Shown: in pieces, positions 8,781-18,249 of the stretch
Position numbering within the stretch: the first letter of the stretch is position 1
Layout: each line of letters starts with the position of its first letter
Origin: Streptomyces lienomycini
GTDB lineage: Bacteria > Actinomycetota > Actinomycetes > Streptomycetales > Streptomycetaceae
DNA: 64,000 nt
Assembly: GCF_027947595.1 (NCBI RefSeq)
Contig: NZ_CP116257.1
Span: 1,426,001 to 1,490,000, forward strand
Direction of reading: 5' to 3'
Notes under the pieces: model-generated
What the model saw: only the letters and a program-made list of their open reading frames with translations
The model's database searches: none
What the model was told of the DNA's origin: nothing
Made by a program: the position numbers and the translations under genes

Positions 8781-9650
8781 CTACACGTCCCGCTTCTCCA
8801 GCAGGGCGAAGGCGCCGGCGAACGCGACGGCCGTCACGCCCAGCGCGATCCACAGCGGGTCCCAGCCCGAGGGCCCGGACTCGGAGAGCGAGTTGGCGTA
8901 GAAGATGCTCATCTGGTTCGGGATCGAGTACTCGAACAGCGCCTGCTGCACGTCCTCCAGCGACTTCGAGAACATGAACAGCGCGATCACCAGCGGGGCG
9001 AGCAGGACGCCGATCATGATGGTGATGGCGCCCGCCGAGTGCCGGATGATCGAACCCATGGCCAGCGAGAGCAGCCCGAGCAGCGCGATGTAGAGCGAGA
9101 CGCCGACGGTGCCCTTCAGCCACTCCGAGCCGGTGGGGTCCGCGGCGCCGTTGCCCTCCAGCATGGAGACGTGGGCCAGCCCGATCAGCGTCGCCGACAC
9201 CAGGGTCACCACGAAGGCGACCAGGAAGAACACGATCGCCTTCGCCGCAAGCACCCGGCCGCGGCTGGGGCAGGCGGTCATCGTCGTGCGGATCATGCCC
9301 GTGCCGTACTCCGACGCGGTGGTCAGCACGCCGAGCGTGATCACGCACATGCTGCCGAGCAGCAGCCCGAAGAAGCCCATGCTCAGCGCGCTCTCACCGG
9401 CCAGGTCCGAGGACGAGTTCGCCACGATCGCGCCGGTCAGCAGCCCGATGCCGAGGACCAGCAGGACGAACACGCCCAGCGTCCACATCGTCGAACGCAC
9501 CGACTTGATCTTCGTCCACTCGGAGGCGATCGCGTGCACGATGCTCGTGCGCACCACCGGGATCGGCGAGGTGTAGGTGGGGTACGGCGAACCGGGCGCC
9601 GCCTGCCAGTCGGGCGCGGCCTGCTGCGTCGGGGGCTGGGGCGTGCTCAT
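8781..9650 (-). CDS. ABC-2 type transporter permease (exporter 1)
   Basis: 289 residues. A Pro/Gln-rich cytoplasmic start is followed by ASEWTKIKSVRSTMW, the usual lead-in of this permease family, and six predicted membrane helices (about 57-79, 90-111, 137-158, 180-200, 206-226, 264-284). It ends LLEKRDV. The start ATG overlaps the expected TGA of the ATPase gene (ATGA, 9647-9650), showing translational coupling. Paralogous to the permease at 11037. Substrate unknown. Confidence 0.9.
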   Translation of the reverse strand: MSTPQPPTQQAAPDWQAAPGSPYPTYTSPIPVVRTSIVHAIASEWTKIKSVRSTMWTLGVFVLLVLGIGLLTGAIVANSSSDLAGESALSMGFFGLLLGSMCVITLGVLTTASEYGTGMIRTTMTACPSRGRVLAAKAIVFFLVAFVVTLVSATLIGLAHVSMLEGNGAADPTGSEWLKGTVGVSLYIALLGLLSLAMGSIIRHSAGAITIMIGVLLAPLVIALFMFSKSLEDVQQALFEYSIPNQMSIFYANSLSESGPSGWDPLWIALGVTAVAFAGAFALLEKRDV

Positions 9651-10913
9651 CGGGCGTCCTCGGGCTTGGTCGGGTCGGCGGCGGGCGCGGAGGCGGGAGC
9701 GGGCGCCGCGGCGGGCGGCGCCGGGGCCGCGGCGGGCGGCTGCGCCTGCGCTGCCTGGGGCGCCTGCTGGGCGGCGTACGGGTTGGCGGCGGAGCGCCCG
9801 GCACCGGTCCGGGCGCCGAGGGGCGCCGTACGGGCCCGCCGGTGCCCCGCCCGGAGCGCCCTGCGGCGCGGCGAAGGGCTGACTGCCCTGCTGGGGCGGC
9901 GGCGGCGCGTACCAGCCGGGCTGGCCCTGACCGGGCACCGGCATCGGCGGCTGCGCGCCGGGCGGCAGCGGCTGCTGGAGCCCGGCCTTCTGGTCGGCGG
10001 TCGACCGGTAGTCCACGGCGCCCTGCGTCATCCGCATGTACGCCTCCTCCAGCGAGGCCTGGTGCGGGGACAGCTCCCACAGCCGTACGTCGCTCGCGTG
10101 CGCGAGGTCGCTGATCCGGGGGAGTGCGAGGCCGGTCACGCGCAGCGCGCCGTCCTGCTCGGGCAGCACGTGGCCGCCCGCCTCGGTCAGCGCGGAGGTC
10201 AGCTTCTCGCGCAGCTGCGGCTCGGTGTCCGGCGTCCGCACCCGGGCGAAGTCGGCGGAGTTGGCCGAGATGAAGTCCGTCACGCTCATGTCGGAGAGGA
10301 GCTGACCGCGCCCGATGACGATCAGGTGGTCGGCGGTCAGCGCCATCTCGCTCATCAGGTGCGAGGAGACGAAGACCGTGCGGCCCTCCGCGGCGAGCGC
10401 CTTCATCAGGTTGCGCACCCAGTGGATGCCCTCCGGGTCGAGGCCGTTGACCGGCTCGTCGAAGAGCAGCACCTGGGGATCGCCGAGCAGCGCGGCCGCG
10501 ATGCCGAGCCGCTGGCCCATACCGAGGGAGAAGCCCTTGGAGCGCCGCTTGGCCACGTCCTGGAGGCCCACCACGCCGAGCACCTCGTCCACCCGGCGGG
10601 CCGGGATGCCCGACAGCTGCGCGAGGCTCAGCAGATGGTTGCGGGCCGCCCGGCCGCCGTGCACGGCCTTGGCGTCCAGCAGCGCACCGACCTGGCGGGG
10701 GGCGTTCGGCAGCTTGCGGTACGGATGGCCGCCGATCGTGACGTACCCCGCGCTGGGGTTGTCCAGGCCGAGGATCATGCGCATCGTCGTCGACTTGCCC
10801 GAGCCGTTCGGCCCGAGGAAGCCGGTGACGGCGCCGGGCCGCACCTGGAAGGAGAGGTTGTGCACAGCGGTCTTGTCGCCGTAGCGCTTGGTCAGGCCGA
10901 CAGCCTCGATCAT
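9647..10913 (-). CDS. ABC transporter ATP-binding protein (exporter 1), apparent frameshift near 9820
   Basis: Starts MIEAVGLTKRYGDK with Walker A GPNGSGKST at 34-42, signature FSLGMGQRLGI, Walker B VLLFDEP and SSHLMSEM. About 300 residues of ATPase are followed by a Pro/Gln/Ala tail. After GPYGAP (near 9820-9830) the frame gives an Arg-rich sequence and runs without a stop into the permease at 9650, for a 710-residue fusion. Moving +1 at the CCCC run (plus-strand G run 9820-9823) restores the Ala/Pro/Gln tail (ANPYAAQQAPQAAQAQ) and a TGA at 9647-9649 overlapping the permease ATG. I take the two-gene reading as the original one. Coordinates span the shift. A GTG at 10922 is an alternative start. 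Confidence 0.8.
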
Positions 10914-11036
10914 GCTCCGCACCCATCGGAAGGTTCAGGACAGCAGGGCACACGCCCCCGTAAGGGTTAGGAGGATATCCAGGCGCTGACGGTTCCGTTC
11001 AAGCCCGGGCAAAATCCGACGCCCCGAGGTGCCCTT

Positions 11037-11807
11037 TCAGGCGTCCCTGCGCTTCAGTACCGCGTACCCGCCGACGAGTGCCGCGACCACCCAGAGTGCC
11101 ATGATCCCGAGGCCGCCCCAGGGACCGTAGGGCACGTCGTCGTCGATCGGCGTGACCACCTGCATGATTCTGCTGCCGGCCTGGTCGGGCAGGAACCGGC
11201 CGACCTTCTCCGTCGCCGGGACGTTGCCCAGGATGTTGGAGATCAGGAAGAAGAACGGCATCAGGATGCCCAGCGACAGCATCGGTGAGCGCAGCATCGC
11301 CGCGACGCCCATCGAGAACATCGCGATCAGGGTCATGTAGAGGCCACCGCCGAACACCGCGCGCAGCACACCCGGGTCGCCGATCGACGCCTTGAGGTCG
11401 CCGAGCATCGCCTGCCCGAGGAAGAAGGTGGCGAAACTGGTGACCATGGCCACGACCAGCGCGAGGACGGTGGCCACCGCGATCTTGCCGAACAGGAAGG
11501 TGCCGCGGCGCGGCACGGCGGCCAGCGAGGTGCGGATCATGCCGGAGCTGTACTCGTTGCCCACGACCAGGACCCCGAACACGATCATCGCCAGCTGGCC
11601 GAGGCTCGTGCCGGCGAAGCTGATGAAGGTCGGGTCGAAGGAGAGCTGGTCCCGTCGGCTCATGTCGCCGAACTGGCTCTTGGTCAGGGCCGAGATCAGC
11701 ATGCCGAGGGCGATGGTGACGACCACGGCGAGACCCAGCGTCCACACCGTGGACGCGACCGACCGGATCTTGGTCCACTCGGACCGCACGACCTGTGTCG
11801 CCGCCAT
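11037..11807 (-). CDS. ABC-2 type transporter permease (exporter 2)
   Basis: 256 residues with about six membrane helices; begins MAATQVVRSEWTKIRSVASTVW and ends YAVLKRRDA, both close to the permease at 8781. NEYSSGMIRTSL is the family's conserved cytoplasmic loop. It starts 2 nt after the stop of its ATPase (11810), so the two are co-transcribed. Substrate unknown; the tandem pair of exporters suggests duplication. Confidence 0.9.
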   Translation of the reverse strand: MAATQVVRSEWTKIRSVASTVWTLGLAVVVTIALGMLISALTKSQFGDMSRRDQLSFDPTFISFAGTSLGQLAMIVFGVLVVGNEYSSGMIRTSLAAVPRRGTFLFGKIAVATVLALVVAMVTSFATFFLGQAMLGDLKASIGDPGVLRAVFGGGLYMTLIAMFSMGVAAMLRSPMLSLGILMPFFFLISNILGNVPATEKVGRFLPDQAGSRIMQVVTPIDDDVPYGPWGGLGIMALWVVAALVGGYAVLKRRDA

Positions 11808-11809
11808 GA

Positions 11810-12799
11810 TCAACCCCTCTTCCAGTCGCTGCCCCACGGCTGCCGCGGCGCCTGCCCGGGCGGCTGCTGCTGCGGCACCGCGCCGGGCGGCTGCCCGTCG
11901 TGCGCGTGGTACTCCACGGACTCCGCGGTCAGCTGCATGAACGCCTCCTCCAGCGAGGCGCGCTGCGGGCTCAGCTCGTGCAGCACGATCTGGTGGCGGG
12001 CCGCCAGCTCGCCCACGGCCTCCGACCTGTCGCCGTCCACCTCCAGCACCCCGTCACCCGCCTCGACGACCGCGACGCCGGCGCCGTGCAGCGCGTCGAG
12101 CAGCCGCTCGCGCTGCGGAGTGCGGATCCGGACGTAGCTGCGCGAGTTCTCCGCGATGAACTCGGCCATCGAGGTGTCCGCCAGCAGCCTGCCCTGGCCG
12201 ATGACCACCAGATGGTCGGCGGTCAGCGCCATCTCGCTCATCAGGTGGGAGGAGACGAAGACCGTACGGCCCTGCGAGGCCAGCGTCTTCATCAGATTGC
12301 GGATCCAGTGGATGCCCTCGGGGTCGAGACCGTTGACCGGCTCGTCGAACATCAGGATCCGCGGGTCGCCGAGGAGCGCGCCCGCGATGCCGAGCCGCTG
12401 CCCCATGCCGAGGGAGAACCCCTTGGTCTTCTTCCCCGCGACCGCCGAGAGCCCGACCGTGTCCAGCACCTCCCGCACCCGGCTCGCCGGGATGCCGTTG
12501 CTCTGCGCGAGGCACAGCAGGTGGTTGTAGGCGCTGCGCCCCCCGTGCCACGCCTTGGCCTCCAGCAGCGCGCCGATGGACGTCAGCGGGTCCTCGAGCT
12601 GCTCGTAGTGCTTGCCGTCGATCCGGACGTCCCCGGCGGTCGGCCGGTCCAGACCCAGCACCATCCGCATCGTGGTCGACTTGCCCGCGCCGTTGGGACC
12701 GAGGAAGCCCGTGATGATGCCCGGTCTGACGGTGAAGGAGAGATTGTTGACCGCCATCTTCTCGCCGTACCGCTTGGTCAGCCCCTCGAGCTCGATCAT
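11810..12799 (-). CDS. ABC transporter ATP-binding protein (exporter 2)
   Basis: 329 residues, the intact counterpart of the ATPase at 9647. Walker A GPNGAGKST at 34-42, signature FSLGMGQRLGI, Walker B ILMFDEPVNGLDPEG and the SSHLMSEM switch region are all present. The C-terminus is again Pro/Gln-rich (AVPQQQPPGQAPRQP) but short and in frame up to the stop. First gene of the exporter 2 operon; the start ATG lies next to a second in-frame upstream ATG nine bases earlier. Confidence 0.93.
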   Translation of the reverse strand: MIELEGLTKRYGEKMAVNNLSFTVRPGIITGFLGPNGAGKSTTMRMVLGLDRPTAGDVRIDGKHYEQLEDPLTSIGALLEAKAWHGGRSAYNHLLCLAQSNGIPASRVREVLDTVGLSAVAGKKTKGFSLGMGQRLGIAGALLGDPRILMFDEPVNGLDPEGIHWIRNLMKTLASQGRTVFVSSHLMSEMALTADHLVVIGQGRLLADTSMAEFIAENSRSYVRIRTPQRERLLDALHGAGVAVVEAGDGVLEVDGDRSEAVGELAARHQIVLHELSPQRASLEEAFMQLTAESVEYHAHDGQPPGAVPQQQPPGQAPRQPWGSDWKRG

Positions 12800-12812
12800 G
12801 GCGACCACGCTA

Positions 12813-12865
12813 GAACGGGACGAGGCCCACTGCCACCCCAGTGACAGAAGGCCTCGCCCTCGTTC
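12813..12865. terminator. Imperfect hairpin downstream of filP
   Basis: GAACG and CGAGGCC (12813-12827) pair with GGCCTCG and CGTTC (12850-12865) with small interruptions. Its place between the filP stop and the next gene on the same strand fits a transcription terminator. Confidence 0.55.
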
Positions 12866-12895
12866 CGTACGCGTCCCCCGGTGTACGCGCCCGCG

Positions 12896-13828
12896 TCAGC
12901 GGGTCTGCTGGGCCGGGACCCCGCGGGAGACCGACTCGTCCTCGACCGACGGCGCGGCGGCCACCGCGGCACCCGTGAGGGACGCCAGCATCTCGCGCAC
13001 GTTGGTCAGCTGCGCGTTGATGGAGTCGCGGCGGTTGGTGAGGGCGGCCAGCTCGCGCTCCGACTCCGAACGGATCCGGTCGGCCTTGGCGTTGGCGTCG
13101 GCCACGATGTCCTCGGACTGGCGCTGCGCCGTCTCCACGGTCTGGCGGGCCCGGCGCTCGGCGTCCGTGCGCAGCTTCTCCGCCTCCAGGCGCAGCTGCT
13201 CCGCGCGGTGCTCGATCTCCGCGAGCCGCTTCTCGGCCTTGGCCTGACGGGAGGCCAGGTCGCGCTCGGACTGCTCGCGGCGCTTGGCGAGGTTCGTCTC
13301 GAAGTCGGCGGCGGCCTGCGCGGCCTTGGCGCGGGTCTCCTCGAACAGGGCGTCGGCCTCGTCGCGCTTGGACTGCGCGTCCTTCTGCGCCTCGGAGCGC
13401 AGCTGGGAGGCGTCGCCCTTGGCCTTCTCGACGATCCGGACGCCCTCGTCCTCGGCCTTGGCCTTGCGCTCCGCGGCGTACGACTCCGCGTCGTTGCGCA
13501 CCTGCTGGGCCGAGGACTCGGCCAGCTCACGGTGCTGCTCGGCCGCGCGACGGGCCTCCTCGCGCAGGTCCTTCGCCTCTTCCTCGGCGAGCCGCAGGAT
13601 CTTCTCGACCCGGGCACCGAGACCGGCGTACGACGGCTCGGCGTCGTTGACCTGGGCCTGGGCGTTCTGGGTCTCGAGGTGGAGCTCCTCGATGCGCTTT
13701 TCCAGAGCGGTGATGCGGGCGAGAGCGCTGTCACGGTCGGAGACGAGCTTGGAGATGCGTTCGTCCACCTGAGCGCGGTCGTACCCACGCCGCACAAGCT
13801 CGAAGCCGTAGGGGGAAGTGTCGCTCAT
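12896..13828 (-). CDS. filP: FilP, intermediate filament-like coiled-coil protein
   Basis: 310 residues, the length known for Streptomyces FilP. A DivIVA-like start (MSDTSPYGFELVRRGYDRAQVDERI) leads into almost continuous coiled coil to about residue 280, very rich in Ala, Glu, Lys and Arg with few helix breakers. FilP forms cytoskeletal filaments that stiffen the hyphal tip and interacts with DivIVA and Scy. It sits directly downstream of scy on the same strand but about 200 bp away, so it probably has its own promoter. AGGA precedes the ATG. Confidence 0.96.
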   Translation of the reverse strand: MSDTSPYGFELVRRGYDRAQVDERISKLVSDRDSALARITALEKRIEELHLETQNAQAQVNDAEPSYAGLGARVEKILRLAEEEAKDLREEARRAAEQHRELAESSAQQVRNDAESYAAERKAKAEDEGVRIVEKAKGDASQLRSEAQKDAQSKRDEADALFEETRAKAAQAAADFETNLAKRREQSERDLASRQAKAEKRLAEIEHRAEQLRLEAEKLRTDAERRARQTVETAQRQSEDIVADANAKADRIRSESERELAALTNRRDSINAQLTNVREMLASLTGAAVAAAPSVEDESVSRGVPAQQTR

Positions 13829-13889
13829 GGGGTTCCTGTCGAAAGAGACCGGGTGAGGTGATAGAGGGAATCCTAGGCGCCAATGCGGT

Positions 13890-13930
13890 GTGTCATCGAG
13901 CGGATGCACGTTTGATACGGAGAATGACAC
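13890..13930. promoter_or_regulatory. filP upstream inverted repeat
   Basis: GTGTCAT at 13890-13896 and ATGACAC at 13924-13930 form 7-bp arms in the scy-filP gap. On the minus strand a -10-like TAGGAT lies just downstream of them (about 13870-13875). A regulator site or promoter for filP is plausible; no regulator is identified. Confidence 0.35.
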
Positions 13931-14035
13931 CTCTTTTGGGTGGCTGACCCGCGGATGGGTTGCCAAAGTTCGGGTGAACGCTTCCGGCGGGACGCGGCCA
14001 AAGATCTCCAGCAGACACCGAATCCGCCCCGGACG

Positions 14036-17000
14036 CTAGCCGTCTGACGACTTGCCACCCGAACGTGGGGCGCCCACCGTAGCTCCGGCCTTCACCCCGT
14101 TGTCCTTCGCGCCCCCCGGCGCCTCGAACGACTCCAACGCCTCCAGCACGTCCTGCACCCGGGAGATCTCCGCGTTGATGTCCTCGCGGCGCCGGACCAG
14201 GACCTCCAGCTCGCGCTTGCCCTCCTCGACCGTGGCCCGCGCCTCCCGGACCGCCTCGGCCTTCAGCTCCTCGGCCTCCCGGACCAGCTTGGCCTTCTTC
14301 TGCTCGGCCTCCTTGAGCAGCCCCTCGGCCTTCTTCACGGCGGCGATGCGCACCTTGCCGGCCTCGGAGTTGGCCTCCGAGACCAGCTCCTTCGCCTTCG
14401 CCTCCGCCTTGGCGAGCTGCTCCTCGGCGGCCCTGACGAGCGCGTCGCAGCGGTCACCGGCCGACTTCATCGTCTCGGCGGCCTCGCGGCGGGCCCGGTC
14501 GTGCAGCTCCTCGATCTCGGAGGTGAGCCGCTCGCGCAGCTCCTCCGCCCGCTCCCTGACGGCGGTCGCGTCCCGGCGGGCACCGACCAGCAGCTCGTCC
14601 GCGTCCGTACGGGCCTTCTCCACCCGGGTGTTGCCCTCGACGGTCGCTTCCTTGACGATCCGATCGGCCTCGGTGCGGGCCGCGCCGACCATCGTGTCGG
14701 CCTGCGACTCGGCGTCCGCGGTGGTCTTCTGCGCCTGCTGCCGCGCCTCGGTGAGCAGCTTGTCGGCCTCCGCCGCGGTCTCCGTGATGAGCGTGTCGAC
14801 CTGCTCGGCCGCCTCCGAGCGCCGCTTGTTGGCGTCCTTGCGGGCCTCGTCGAGGGTGCGCTCGGCCTCCTCGCGGGCGGCCGCGGTGACCCGCTCGGCC
14901 TCCGCCGCGGCCTCGCCGCGGACCCGGTCGGCCTCGGTGCGGATCCGCTCCGCGTGCTGCTGGGCGGAGCCGACGGTGTCGGCGGCCTCGGCCCGCAGCC
15001 GCTCCGCCTCCCCGGTGGCGTCCGAGACCAGCTGCTCGGCCCGGGCGCCCGCCTCGGCCCGTACCCGGTCGGCCTCGGCGACCGTCTCGGTGCGCAGCCG
15101 CTCCGCCTCGGTGGACGCCTCGGTCCTGACCCGCTCGGCCTCGCTCGCCGCCTCGCCGGTGACACGCTCCGCCTCCGCGAGCGTCTCCGTGCGGATCCGG
15201 TCGGTCTCCGCCGCCGTCTCGGTGGTGAGCCGCTCCGCCTCGGAACGCGCCTCGGTGATCAGGGTGTCCGCCTGCGTCGCCGCGTCGGACCGGATGCGGT
15301 TGGCGTCCTCGCGGGCGTCCGCCCGGGTGCGCGAGGCGGACTGCTCGGCCTCGGCGATGGCGTCGGAGGCCTCCGTACGCACCCGCTGGGCGTGCTCGGA
15401 GACGTCCGCGCGGATCCGGTCGGCCTCCGTGATGGCCTCGGACACCGTCCGCTCGGCCAGCGTCTTGGCGGCCTCGCTCTCCTCCTGCGACTCGCGCCGC
15501 AGCCGTCCGGCGTCCTCGCTCGCACGCTCCCGCTCGGCGTAGGCGTCGGCGCGGACCCGGTCCGCCTCCTCCTCGGCCTCGCGCCGGGTGCGCTCCGCCG
15601 CGTGCTCGGCGGCGCTGCGCAGCCCGGTGATCTCCTCCTGCGCCTGCTCGTGCAGCCCGGCGACGGACTCGCGGACCTGCGTCGCGTGCTGCTCGGCCCC
15701 CGACACCATCTCGGTCGCGCGCCGGTCGGCCTCCTCGACCAGCCGGACCGCCTCGGCCTGCGCCTCCTCCACGCGGTTGCGTGCCGAGGCCAGCAGCTCC
15801 TCGCTCTGCTCGCGGGCCCGCTCGCGCTCCCGGTCGGCCTCCTGCCGGGCCGAGCCGAGCAGCTCCTCCGCCTCACGGCGGCGCCGGGCGGCCTCCTCCT
15901 GGGCGGCGGCCAGCGCCTCGGACGCCTCCGCCGCGATGCGCTCGGCGGCGCTCTGCGCCTCCGCCCGCACCCGGTCGGCGCTCTCCTGCGCCTCCGACTT
16001 CAGCCGCTCCGCCTCGCTCGCCGCCTCGGAGCGCAGCCGTACGGCGACGGACTCGCCCTCCGCGCGGGAGGCGGACGCGTCCGCGGCGGCCTCGGTGCGC
16101 AGCCGTTCGGCCTCCGTCTCGGCCTGCTGCTGGAGCGTACGGATCCGCTCCGCGGCGTCGGTGCGCAGCCGCTCGCTCTCCTCGGCGGCCTCGCGCCGGA
16201 TCCGCTCGCCCTCCTCGCGGGCCCCGCTCAGCGCCTCCTCGGCGGCGGTACGGCGCTCCTCGGCCTCCGTGTGCAGCCGCGTCAGCTCCTCGGCGGCCTC
16301 CGCCTGCCGGGCCTCGACGGCGCGCTCGGTCTCCTCGCGCAGCTCGCGCGCGGCCCGCTCGGCGTCCGCCTGGAGCTCCTCCACGCGCTCGGCGGCCTCC
16401 GCACGGTGCCGCTCCGCCTCCGCGCGGGTGCGCTCCAGGGTCTCCTCGGCCTGCTTGCGCAGGGTCGTCGCCCGCTCGATGGCCTCGGCGCGGACCTTCT
16501 CGCCGTCCGCCGTGGCGGTCTGCCGCAGCTCGTCCGCGTCCGCCTTGGCCTTGGCGAGCAGCTCCTCGGCGGTCTTCGCCGCCTCCTCGATCTGGGCCAC
16601 GGCCTCCTTGCGGGCCTCGGCGCGGAGCTTCTCGCCCTCGGCGACCGCGTCCGCCCGCAGCTGCTCGGCCTCGCCGCGCAGCCGACGTGCCTCCTCCTGC
16701 AGCTCGACCGTCTTGGCGCGGTACTCCTTGGTGTCGTCCTTCGCCGCGCCCTTGAGCTGCTCGGCGATGTCGTGCGCCTCGGCCCGCAGCCGGTCCGCCT
16801 CGGCCTCGGCCTCGGTGCGGATCCGCTCGGCCTCCTCGGTGGCGGCCTTGGTGGTGCCCTTGGCCTCCTCCGACGCCTTGTTCAGCACGTCCTCGGCGGT
16901 CTTGGCCGCCTTCGACAGCTGGGTGGCCGACTCCTCGGCCGTGATCGTGCGGGCCTTCTCGGCGGCCTCGGCGACGATCTTCTCGGCCTCGGCGCGGGCG

Positions 17001-18016
17001 TCGGCGACCAGCTGCTCGGCCTCGGCCTTGGTGGACTCGGCGTCCTTGGTCGCCTCGCCGACCAGCCGGGCGACCTGCTCCTTGGCGGTGCGGGTGCGCT
17101 GCTCGTTGGTGGACTCCGCGCTCGACAGCGTCTTGGCCGCGGACTCCTTGGCCTCGGCGAGCACCTTCTCGGCCTCGGTCTGCGCCTTGCGCAGCGCCTC
17201 CTCGGCCTCGGTCATGCGCTGCTCGGCGGCCCGGCTCAGCTCCTGGACCTCGCGGCGGGTGGACTCCGACTCGGTGGCGGTGGAGCTGCGCAGCTGCTCG
17301 GCGTGGTCGGTGGCCTCCTGCGCCTGCGTGGAGGCGGCGTTCAGCAGCCGCTCCGCGTCGGCGCGGGCCCGCCGCAGGGTCTGCTCGGCCTCGGTGCGCG
17401 CGCTCTCCGCCTCGCTCCGCAGCCGCTGCCGGGCCTCACCGGTCAGCCGCTCCGCCTCCGCGCGGGCCGCGGCCATCGCCTGCTCGGCCTCGGCGCGGGA
17501 CTCGTCGAGCAGGCGCCGGGCCTGCTGCTCGGTGCGGGCGCGCAACTGCTCCGCCCAGGCGACGTTCTCGTTGACGTGCGACTCGACGGTCTGCCGGCGC
17601 TCGGCCAGCTCCTGGTCCAGCTGCTGGCGCCGGGTCACCGCCTCCTGGTGCAGCTCGGCCTGGAGCCGGGCGGCCTGCTCGGCGTGCTCCTGGAGGATCC
17701 GCTGGGTCTGCGCCCGGGCCTGGCTCAGCTCCCGCTCGGCGTCGGCGCGCAGCTGGTCGGCCTGCGTCTGCGCGTTGCGCAGCAACTGCTCGGCCTGGTA
17801 CCCGAGGTCGCCGCCGTCGAAGGCGGGCCGGGACATGATGGTGCGCCGCGCCTCGTGCAACTTGGCGCGCAGCACCTCGACCTGGTAGCCGAGGTCCTCG
17901 GCGTGCTGGATCGCCTTTTCCCGCTCGGTCTTCAGCCGCTTCATCTCGGCCTCGAACCGAGAGAGGTGGTCGACGTCAGCCGCCGGCTCTCGCTCCTGGC
18001 TCTCGTAGCCCCGCAC
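14036..18016 (-). CDS. scy: Scy, polarisome coiled-coil scaffold
   Basis: 1326 residues from GTG 18016, exactly the length I know for S. coelicolor Scy. A DivIVA-like N-terminus (FEAEMKRLKTEREKAIQHAEDLGYQVEVL) is followed by more than 1100 residues of coiled coil with repeats of the type AEAERLRTEA, AEADRVRAEA and EEAERTLDEA. The family is described as using 51-residue (hendecad-type) periodicity. Scy marks growing tips, recruits DivIVA and FilP, and controls tip number. The C-terminal ~60 residues are non-repetitive. Upstream TTG codons are in frame but the GTG fits the family length. Confidence 0.96.
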   Translation of the reverse strand: MRGYESQEREPAADVDHLSRFEAEMKRLKTEREKAIQHAEDLGYQVEVLRAKLHEARRTIMSRPAFDGGDLGYQAEQLLRNAQTQADQLRADAERELSQARAQTQRILQEHAEQAARLQAELHQEAVTRRQQLDQELAERRQTVESHVNENVAWAEQLRARTEQQARRLLDESRAEAEQAMAAARAEAERLTGEARQRLRSEAESARTEAEQTLRRARADAERLLNAASTQAQEATDHAEQLRSSTATESESTRREVQELSRAAEQRMTEAEEALRKAQTEAEKVLAEAKESAAKTLSSAESTNEQRTRTAKEQVARLVGEATKDAESTKAEAEQLVADARAEAEKIVAEAAEKARTITAEESATQLSKAAKTAEDVLNKASEEAKGTTKAATEEAERIRTEAEAEADRLRAEAHDIAEQLKGAAKDDTKEYRAKTVELQEEARRLRGEAEQLRADAVAEGEKLRAEARKEAVAQIEEAAKTAEELLAKAKADADELRQTATADGEKVRAEAIERATTLRKQAEETLERTRAEAERHRAEAAERVEELQADAERAARELREETERAVEARQAEAAEELTRLHTEAEERRTAAEEALSGAREEGERIRREAAEESERLRTDAAERIRTLQQQAETEAERLRTEAAADASASRAEGESVAVRLRSEAASEAERLKSEAQESADRVRAEAQSAAERIAAEASEALAAAQEEAARRRREAEELLGSARQEADRERERAREQSEELLASARNRVEEAQAEAVRLVEEADRRATEMVSGAEQHATQVRESVAGLHEQAQEEITGLRSAAEHAAERTRREAEEEADRVRADAYAERERASEDAGRLRRESQEESEAAKTLAERTVSEAITEADRIRADVSEHAQRVRTEASDAIAEAEQSASRTRADAREDANRIRSDAATQADTLITEARSEAERLTTETAAETDRIRTETLAEAERVTGEAASEAERVRTEASTEAERLRTETVAEADRVRAEAGARAEQLVSDATGEAERLRAEAADTVGSAQQHAERIRTEADRVRGEAAAEAERVTAAAREEAERTLDEARKDANKRRSEAAEQVDTLITETAAEADKLLTEARQQAQKTTADAESQADTMVGAARTEADRIVKEATVEGNTRVEKARTDADELLVGARRDATAVRERAEELRERLTSEIEELHDRARREAAETMKSAGDRCDALVRAAEEQLAKAEAKAKELVSEANSEAGKVRIAAVKKAEGLLKEAEQKKAKLVREAEELKAEAVREARATVEEGKRELEVLVRRREDINAEISRVQDVLEALESFEAPGGAKDNGVKAGATVGAPRSGGKSSDG

Positions 18017-18063
18017 TGCGCGGTCCCATCCGTCCCCTGGTCGCAAATCTTCCCGAACGAGCT

Positions 18064-18082
18064 CCGTCCGTCCGACGGACGG
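18064..18082. promoter_or_regulatory. Palindrome upstream of scy
   Basis: CCGTCCGTC, one central base, then GACGGACGG: a perfect 19-bp palindrome about 50 nt before the scy start, inside the 233-bp gap between mce and scy. It could be an operator or a 5'-UTR hairpin. No regulator is known to me for it. Confidence 0.45.
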
Positions 18083-18249
18083 GGCCCCCGGGGAATGGTG
18101 TCAGATCAACGGCGGAGCATGTGCCGCTGCCCCGTCGCCCGCCCCCCGAAACACGACCCCGGCGATCCCGTCGTCGCGGACGGCGGGACCGGGTCACCCT
18201 GGACTGAGCGGCGACCGCACCCAACCCTACCGGCCCCTATGTACGAGGG

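Noticed and set aside
18017..18046. Upstream TTG giving a 1336-residue Scy.
   Set aside because: GTG 18016 gives exactly the known Scy length and a normal N-terminus.
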